The notes below the pieces were generated by a model that had not been told where the DNA came from, did no database searches, and saw only the letters and a list, made by a program, of their open reading frames with translations. The translations under genes and the position numbers were made by a program. Source: CAWEPK01 sp963835595 (GTDB lineage Bacteria > Desulfobacterota > Syntrophorhabdia > Syntrophorhabdales > WCHB1-27). Taken from it: a stretch of 64,000 nt of DNA. The stretch spans positions 1,674,001-1,738,000 of the forward strand of contig CAWIGL010000002.1 in NCBI GenBank assembly GCA_963835595.1. Reading direction: 5' to 3'. This document shows, piece by piece, positions 60,059 through 64,000 of this stretch (its first letter is position 1; each line of letters opens with the position of its first letter).

Positions 60059-60458
60059 CCAGATACCCCTGAAGGATGATCTGCGCAGCCATTATGTCGA
60101 TGGCCCCTTTACGCTTCTTCCTCTTGACGGACGCCATGTCGAGGATCCTGTGGGCCTCGTTCGTGCTGAACCTTTCGTCCCACAATTCTACAGGCAGGCC
60201 CGCTGCCTGCCCGACGGCCTCGGCCAGGGCGACGACCTTACGGGCCCTCACGCCCAGGGAGCCGTCCAGGTTTTTCGGCAGTCCGACGACTACGAGGGAA
60301 GCGTTCGACCTTCGGGCGAGGCCCGCTATCGCATCGGCGTCGCCCGCCAGGGAGCCGGTCGAAAGAAGGACCTCAAGCCCCTGCGCTATCGTCCCGCTTT
60401 CGTCGGAGATCGCAGTTCCTATTCTCTTGTCTCCGACATCGACAGCGAGGACACGCAT
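60039..60458 (-). CDS. ruvX: RuvX/YqgF Holliday-junction-resolvase-like RNase
   Basis: 139 residues from ATG 60458 (an upstream TTG/ATG at 60473 is possible). RNase-H fold: RVLAVDVGDKRIGTAISDES with the first catalytic Asp, LVVVGLPKNLDGSLGVRARK, and LPVELWDERFSTNEAHRILD followed by KGAIDIMAAQIILQGYLD with the last Asp. Takes part in 16S rRNA 5'-end processing. Coupled to mltG. Confidence 0.9.
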   Translation of the reverse strand: MRVLAVDVGDKRIGTAISDESGTIAQGLEVLLSTGSLAGDADAIAGLARRSNASLVVVGLPKNLDGSLGVRARKVVALAEAVGQAAGLPVELWDERFSTNEAHRILDMASVKRKKRKGAIDIMAAQIILQGYLDAKSRT

Positions 60459-60627
60459 CGTAAAGAGTAGCACAGCGAGTGGATACGGCGCAATAAATAA
60501 AAGAAACCGGGCAGATGCGCGTCGGTGAAAGATTGCACAAGGCCGAAGGTCTGCGCAGCCGGCGGGGCGGCGAAGACCGGCACGAACGCTAAAGGGACGT
60601 ACCTCCGGGCGCGAAAGGCGCCTTTTT

Positions 60628-61089
60628 CTAATCCTCGGTAAAGGATGGGCTTGGCGTGCTTATCTGCTGCCGGACCCTCGCTACGAATTCCCCTGGGCTG
60701 GAAACGAACCTGACGACGCATTTTTCCTGCCCCCTATAGATGATGGCGACTTTGCCGAAATCGAGCATAGAGCCCAAAGTGGGCTGAAAAAACTCGATGT
60801 GGACGACCTTGCTCAAGGGGATATCGTAAGACCTCGGCAGCGGAAAGCCGGCATTGACGAAGACCCTGTGCTCGGTCAGCCCTATCTCCGACCTGCGCCA
60901 GCTTCTATATGCGAAGAAGGTCCAGATCAAGCCGAAAGCGATGAGCGCCGCAGCGTGGCGCCCCTGCGACCCGAGGGCCAGGCATCCTATGATAATGACG
61001 ACTACCGGGCCGAGGAGCATTGCCCAGTGGCATTTCGCTGCGTAGATGACCGTTTCGCCCTTTGTCGCCTCAGTCTCGATTGCGCTCAC
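60628..61089 (-). CDS. PH-domain-like membrane protein (YdbS/bPH2 type)
   Basis: 153 residues. Two adjacent helices (MLLGPVVVIIIGCLALGS and AALIAFGLIWTFFAY) followed by a bacterial PH-like beta domain: EIGLTEHRVFVNAGFPLPRS, YDIPLSKVVHIEFFQPTLGS and VRFVSSPGEFVARVRQQIST. Family members are small membrane proteins of unsettled function. It is 27 bases downstream of dctM on the same strand and could be co-transcribed. The 169-base gap to ruvX holds only a short GGCGC/GCGCC hairpin. Confidence 0.8.
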   Translation of the reverse strand: MSAIETEATKGETVIYAAKCHWAMLLGPVVVIIIGCLALGSQGRHAAALIAFGLIWTFFAYRSWRRSEIGLTEHRVFVNAGFPLPRSYDIPLSKVVHIEFFQPTLGSMLDFGKVAIIYRGQEKCVVRFVSSPGEFVARVRQQISTPSPSFTED

Positions 61090-61116
61090 ATACCCTTCTT
61101 GCGCGCCTTTACACGG

Positions 61117-62424
61117 CTACCCCTTGCCCATGAGCAGGTTGGGCAGCCACAGGGCGACCTCCGGAAAAGCAAAGAGGATTATCAAGGCCGCGACGAGCGC
61201 CGAGAGGAAGGGAACTACGCCTTTGTAAATCGTCTTGAAGGGCAGGCCCGTTATGTTGCCCAGAATGAAGACGTAGATCGCGATGGGCGGAATGATGCCG
61301 CCGATCATGAGGGTAACGCAAATGAGTATGCCGAACCAGATCGGGTCGTAGCCGAGCTGGGTGGCCGTCGGGAAAAAGATCGGCGTGGCGAGCACCATGA
61401 AAGCCAGGTCATCCATGATGGACCCGCCTATCAGGTAGATGACTATGATCAGGAGTATCACGACGTATCCTGGGACGGGAAGCGCTGAGGCCCACTTTGC
61501 GGCGATCATGGGGATTTCGGTTATGGCGAGGAAGTGGCCGAAAATGGCGGACCCGGCAATGAGCATGAGGACCATAATGGAGGTCCTCAGCGCCCCCTTG
61601 AAGGAGTTGGCAATCATGTGCCCGTTGACCTCCCTCCGCACTACGGCCAGAAGCAAGATCGCCACGGTGCCTATAGTCCCGGCCTCCGTAGGGCTGAAGA
61701 AACCCGTTATCATCCCGCCTATTACGATCCCGAAAATCACGATGATGATCAACGCCTCGGGGATTACCGCGAACCTTTCCTTCCAGGGCGCCTTTTCAGC
61801 CCTGGGGGCTATCGCGGGCTTCCAGAGCACCCAGCCGGCTATGACCAGCATGAAAAGTGCCGAGATCATGAGGGCGGGGATAATACCTGCTATGAACAGC
61901 CTGCCTATCGATTGCTCGACTTCGAGCCCGTAGATGATAAGCACCGTGCTTGGAGGCAGTATCATGCCTATGGTGCTCACGGACGCGATGGTGCCGGCGG
62001 AAAGCTCCTTACTATAGCCGTACCGGTCCATCTCAGGCATTGCAAGGTTCGAGAAAGTCCCGACTGTGGCGAGGGTCGAGCCGCACATCGCCTTGAAGGC
62101 CGTCGCGCCCGCTACGGTCGTCATTGCGAGACCGCCCGGAATATGGCCGAACCACTTGTGCGCGCCCTGATAGAGCCTCTTTGCGATATTCGAATTCGAG
62201 GCGAACTCTCCCATGATGATGAAAAGGGGGATTACCGTATAGCTGTAAGTAGTGAAGTTGTCGAAAAAGTCCTTTATGACGAGATTGCAGGCTGCCGGGA
62301 ACGTCATAAGAAAGATGAAGCCGAGAAAGCCGACAAGTATCATGCAATAGGCCATCTCAAGCCCCGTAAGAAAAAGGGCAAGCAGCAATATTATCCCGTA
62401 TATGCCGACCGATACGTCACTCAT
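61117..62424 (-). CDS. dctM: TRAP transporter large permease DctM
   Basis: 435 residues, about 12 helices. Family motifs: VIPLFIIMGEFASNSNIAKR, GGLAMTTVAGATAFKAMCGS with TLATVGTF, and TIASVSTIGMILPPSTVLII; the second half has TGFFSPTEAGTIGTVAILLL and VIYLIGGSIMDDLAFMVLAT. It imports a carboxylate with sodium, using the substrate delivered by DctP. It overlaps dctQ by eight bases. Confidence 0.92.
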   Translation of the reverse strand: MSDVSVGIYGIILLLALFLTGLEMAYCMILVGFLGFIFLMTFPAACNLVIKDFFDNFTTYSYTVIPLFIIMGEFASNSNIAKRLYQGAHKWFGHIPGGLAMTTVAGATAFKAMCGSTLATVGTFSNLAMPEMDRYGYSKELSAGTIASVSTIGMILPPSTVLIIYGLEVEQSIGRLFIAGIIPALMISALFMLVIAGWVLWKPAIAPRAEKAPWKERFAVIPEALIIIVIFGIVIGGMITGFFSPTEAGTIGTVAILLLAVVRREVNGHMIANSFKGALRTSIMVLMLIAGSAIFGHFLAITEIPMIAAKWASALPVPGYVVILLIIVIYLIGGSIMDDLAFMVLATPIFFPTATQLGYDPIWFGILICVTLMIGGIIPPIAIYVFILGNITGLPFKTIYKGVVPFLSALVAALIILFAFPEVALWLPNLLMGKG

Positions 62425-62902
62425 TGTCTGCTCCTTTCACCTTCTTTACCAGATCGTGGAATATGGTGAAACTCTGGAGAAGAAAGCTGAGTGAAAGGGC
62501 GAAACTGAACGGGTAGTACGGTATCTTGAAGCTGGCCGTACGCTCGCCCGTATGCCTCACGTCGATTCCGTACTTGAAGAAATGGTAGGCGATAAAGAGA
62601 AAGAGAAGAATGCCTACGCATCTCGTGGCTATCTCTACGGCCCTTTTCCTTCCCGGGCTGAGCTTCTCCGTTATGATATCGACGATGACCTGCGCCCCGA
62701 GCAGCGTCCCGTAAGGGATCGAGAAGCCGAATACGACAGACCCTCCGTATTGTATGATCTCCATCGATCCGGTAATGGGATGGCCGAAATTCCTCAGAAT
62801 GACGTCGAAGAGGGTCAATACGATCATGCACCCGAGCACGCCGCCGGCAACGACGTATAGTGATTTGTCGACATTGACGATCCCTGCCATGAAACGCTTC
62901 AT
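62417..62902 (-). CDS. dctQ: TRAP transporter small permease DctQ
   Basis: 161 residues, four helices. LYVVAGGVLGCMIVLTLFDV is the first segment, then RNFGHPITGSMEIIQYGGSV, FSIPYGTLLGAQVIVDIITE, and two further helices. Typical DctQ length and pattern; it supports the DctM channel. It lies between dctP and dctM, with a 120-base spacer to dctP that holds a strong hairpin. Confidence 0.88.
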   Translation of the reverse strand: MKRFMAGIVNVDKSLYVVAGGVLGCMIVLTLFDVILRNFGHPITGSMEIIQYGGSVVFGFSIPYGTLLGAQVIVDIITEKLSPGRKRAVEIATRCVGILLFLFIAYHFFKYGIDVRHTGERTASFKIPYYPFSFALSLSFLLQSFTIFHDLVKKVKGADNE

Positions 62903-62971
62903 CGCCCGCCTCCGAATCTCAAAAAAAGGACCAACTAACGAACCTGCTTCTTTATGCCCTTGTCGCTATGG

Positions 62972-63010
62972 CGGCGGAGGGCCGAAAGACCCTAGGCCCC
63001 GCATCCGCCG
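62972..63010 (-). terminator. Intercistronic hairpin between dctP and dctQ
   Basis: CGGCGGA/TCCGCCG arms (62972-62978, 63004-63010) enclose an inner GGGCC/GGCCC pair. No T-tract follows, so it more likely attenuates or stabilises the dctP message, allowing more binding protein than permease, than fully terminates. Confidence 0.55.
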
Positions 63011-63022
63011 TCGATTTCCATA

Positions 63023-64000
63023 TTACTCGTGCGTCTTCAGGTAGTCCTGGCAGAACTTCAGCGCCTGGTCGCCGGGGAGACCCTTCGACTTCGCCATCTT
63101 GACGTAGCCGCTCAGGATCGGCTTCATCTTCTGGGCCGTTGCCGCTTCCTCTTCCTTAGAGACCTTGATGAAATTCACGCCCTTACCCTTGGCGAAGGCC
63201 ACCGCGTTACTGTCGAGCTGGACCCACAGCTTGCCGAACTTTTCGGCGTACTCGTCATTGAGCTTATCTATTGTCTTCTGATCGGCAGGGGATATGGCGC
63301 TCCATTTGGCCTTGTTCATAATGGCGTACATGGATGTCATGTACGACATGCCGTAATCCTCGATCACCGTCTTGACGACTTCGGCTATCTTGAAACCCTG
63401 GAGGGCTTCCAGGGGGAAGAGGCAGCCATCGACCAGACCTCTCGAAAGGCCGTCGTACGTTTCGGTGACCGGCATCGTTACGGGGGATGCGCCGAGGTTC
63501 TTGACTATATCGACGTTTTCCGCATTGGCCTTTATCCTGAGTCCCTTTACCTCGTTAATCGACTTGACCGGTTTCTTCGTAAAAATGAAGCCGGGGGCGG
63601 CGCCGTGGAGGAAGAGGACATGGACGTCGTCGAATTCCTTCGGCCTGAATTTGTTGTAATATGCGTTGGCCAGCATGGTTGCCTGATAACCGTTCCTGTA
63701 TCCCAGGGGCTGCTGCAAGACCTCGGAGAGGGGAAGCCTGCCCGGTGAATACGCAAGCAGGTTCGTGCCGACATCGACTACGCCCTTTGCCGTGTTGTCG
63801 TAAACCTGCATGGGCGGCGAAAGGGTATTGCTCGCGTATACGGCCACGGTAATCCTTCCGGAGGTGGCCTTCTCGACATCCTTGCCCCACTGATCGAAGA
63901 GCTTCGTCATCGGGTGCTGAGGGGGCCAGATCGATGAAAGCCTGAGCTTCATCGTCTTCTCCTGCGCCTGCGCAGGAACGGCCGATACGCTTAGCGTCCA
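63023..64000 (-). CDS. dctP: TRAP transporter substrate-binding protein DctP, N-terminus outside the window
   Basis: At least 325 residues. The visible start of the frame (SVSAVPAQAQEKTMKLRL) is the end of a signal peptide, so the true start lies just past the window. DctP signatures: LSSIWPPQHPMTKLFDQWGK, VYASNTLSPPMQVYDNTAKG with VVDVGT, GLRIKANAENVDIVKNLGAS, PVTMPVTETYDGLSRGLVDG and the later FKIAEVVKTVIEDYGMSYMT. The conserved carboxylate-binding Arg is in KGLRIKAN. Substrate unknown; an aromatic or short-chain organic acid would fit the window. Confidence 0.9.
   Translation of the reverse strand, partial: WTLSVSAVPAQAQEKTMKLRLSSIWPPQHPMTKLFDQWGKDVEKATSGRITVAVYASNTLSPPMQVYDNTAKGVVDVGTNLLAYSPGRLPLSEVLQQPLGYRNGYQATMLANAYYNKFRPKEFDDVHVLFLHGAAPGFIFTKKPVKSINEVKGLRIKANAENVDIVKNLGASPVTMPVTETYDGLSRGLVDGCLFPLEALQGFKIAEVVKTVIEDYGMSYMTSMYAIMNKAKWSAISPADQKTIDKLNDEYAEKFGKLWVQLDSNAVAFAKGKGVNFIKVSKEEEAATAQKMKPILSGYVKMAKSKGLPGDQALKFCQDYLKTHE

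Noticed and set aside
1..64000. CRISPR array
   Set aside because: No regularly spaced direct repeats with unique spacers were found anywhere in the window.

Overview
The window reads as high-GC chromosomal DNA of an anaerobic or syntrophic Gram-negative bacterium, most like a Desulfobacterota (former Deltaproteobacteria) lineage such as a Syntrophorhabdus or Syntrophus relative. This is inference. It rests on a selenocysteine-type molybdoenzyme with an HdrD-like iron-sulfur partner, TRAP and tripartite tricarboxylate (Tct) carboxylate transporters, thiolase/DUF35 pairs, a benzoate-CoA-ligase-like acyl-CoA synthetase, and a Wza/Wzz/Wzx/Wzy exopolysaccharide locus with a VPxP-CTERM protein. No rRNA is present and species cannot be fixed from the sequence.

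Layout. 1-5.8 kb: a thiolase end, tctBA, two exported proteins of unknown function, and tctC. 6.0-12.7 kb: a leftward operon of HdrD-like Fe-S protein, Mo-bis-MGD oxidoreductase (with an in-frame UGA followed by a SECIS-like hairpin) and acyl-CoA ligase, with a divergent TetR regulator. The same near-palindromic operator sits before both the operon and the regulator. 12.8-14.3 kb: a Pal/OmpA lipoprotein and a pentapeptide-repeat protein. 14.6-44.4 kb: a large exopolysaccharide locus. It encodes export lipoprotein, chain-length protein, degenerate tyrosine-kinase-like ATPase, polymerase/ligase, five glycosyltransferases with nucleotide-sugar-type folds, two GT-C-like membrane proteins, flippase, initiating phosphoglycosyltransferase, acyltransferases including an MBOAT/SGNH pair, methyltransferases, a GH9 glycoside hydrolase, a VPxP-CTERM protein and a TPR protein. 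44.6-48.1 kb: a prenyl-lipid cluster (flavin reductase, UbiE-like methyltransferase, polyprenyl diphosphate synthase, UbiA-like protein). 48.3-52.6 kb: an acetoacetate-decarboxylase-like protein, then SpoIID with MurU/AmgK-like sugar-recycling enzymes.

52.7-56.5 kb is an accessory island of visibly lower GC and different codon use. It is a five-gene, translationally coupled operon: QueC-like, TGT-like, CD-NTase, two-TM SLATT protein, and HhH-GPD DNA-glycosylase-like protein. This is the architecture of a type IV CBASS anti-phage system and is the strongest candidate for an unusual biological system here. It lies just upstream of tRNA-His (57077-57152). 57.2-64 kb: a small conserved protein, DUF35 + thiolase, mltG, ruvX, a PH-domain membrane protein and dctMQP.

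A caution for users: at least ten genes in the first 29.3 kb are interrupted by single-base frameshifts, several in G/C homopolymers, while the remaining 35 kb shows none. Most are probably sequence errors and not true pseudogenes. The in-frame UGA in the molybdoenzyme is different: the frame does not change and a hairpin of the right kind follows it.
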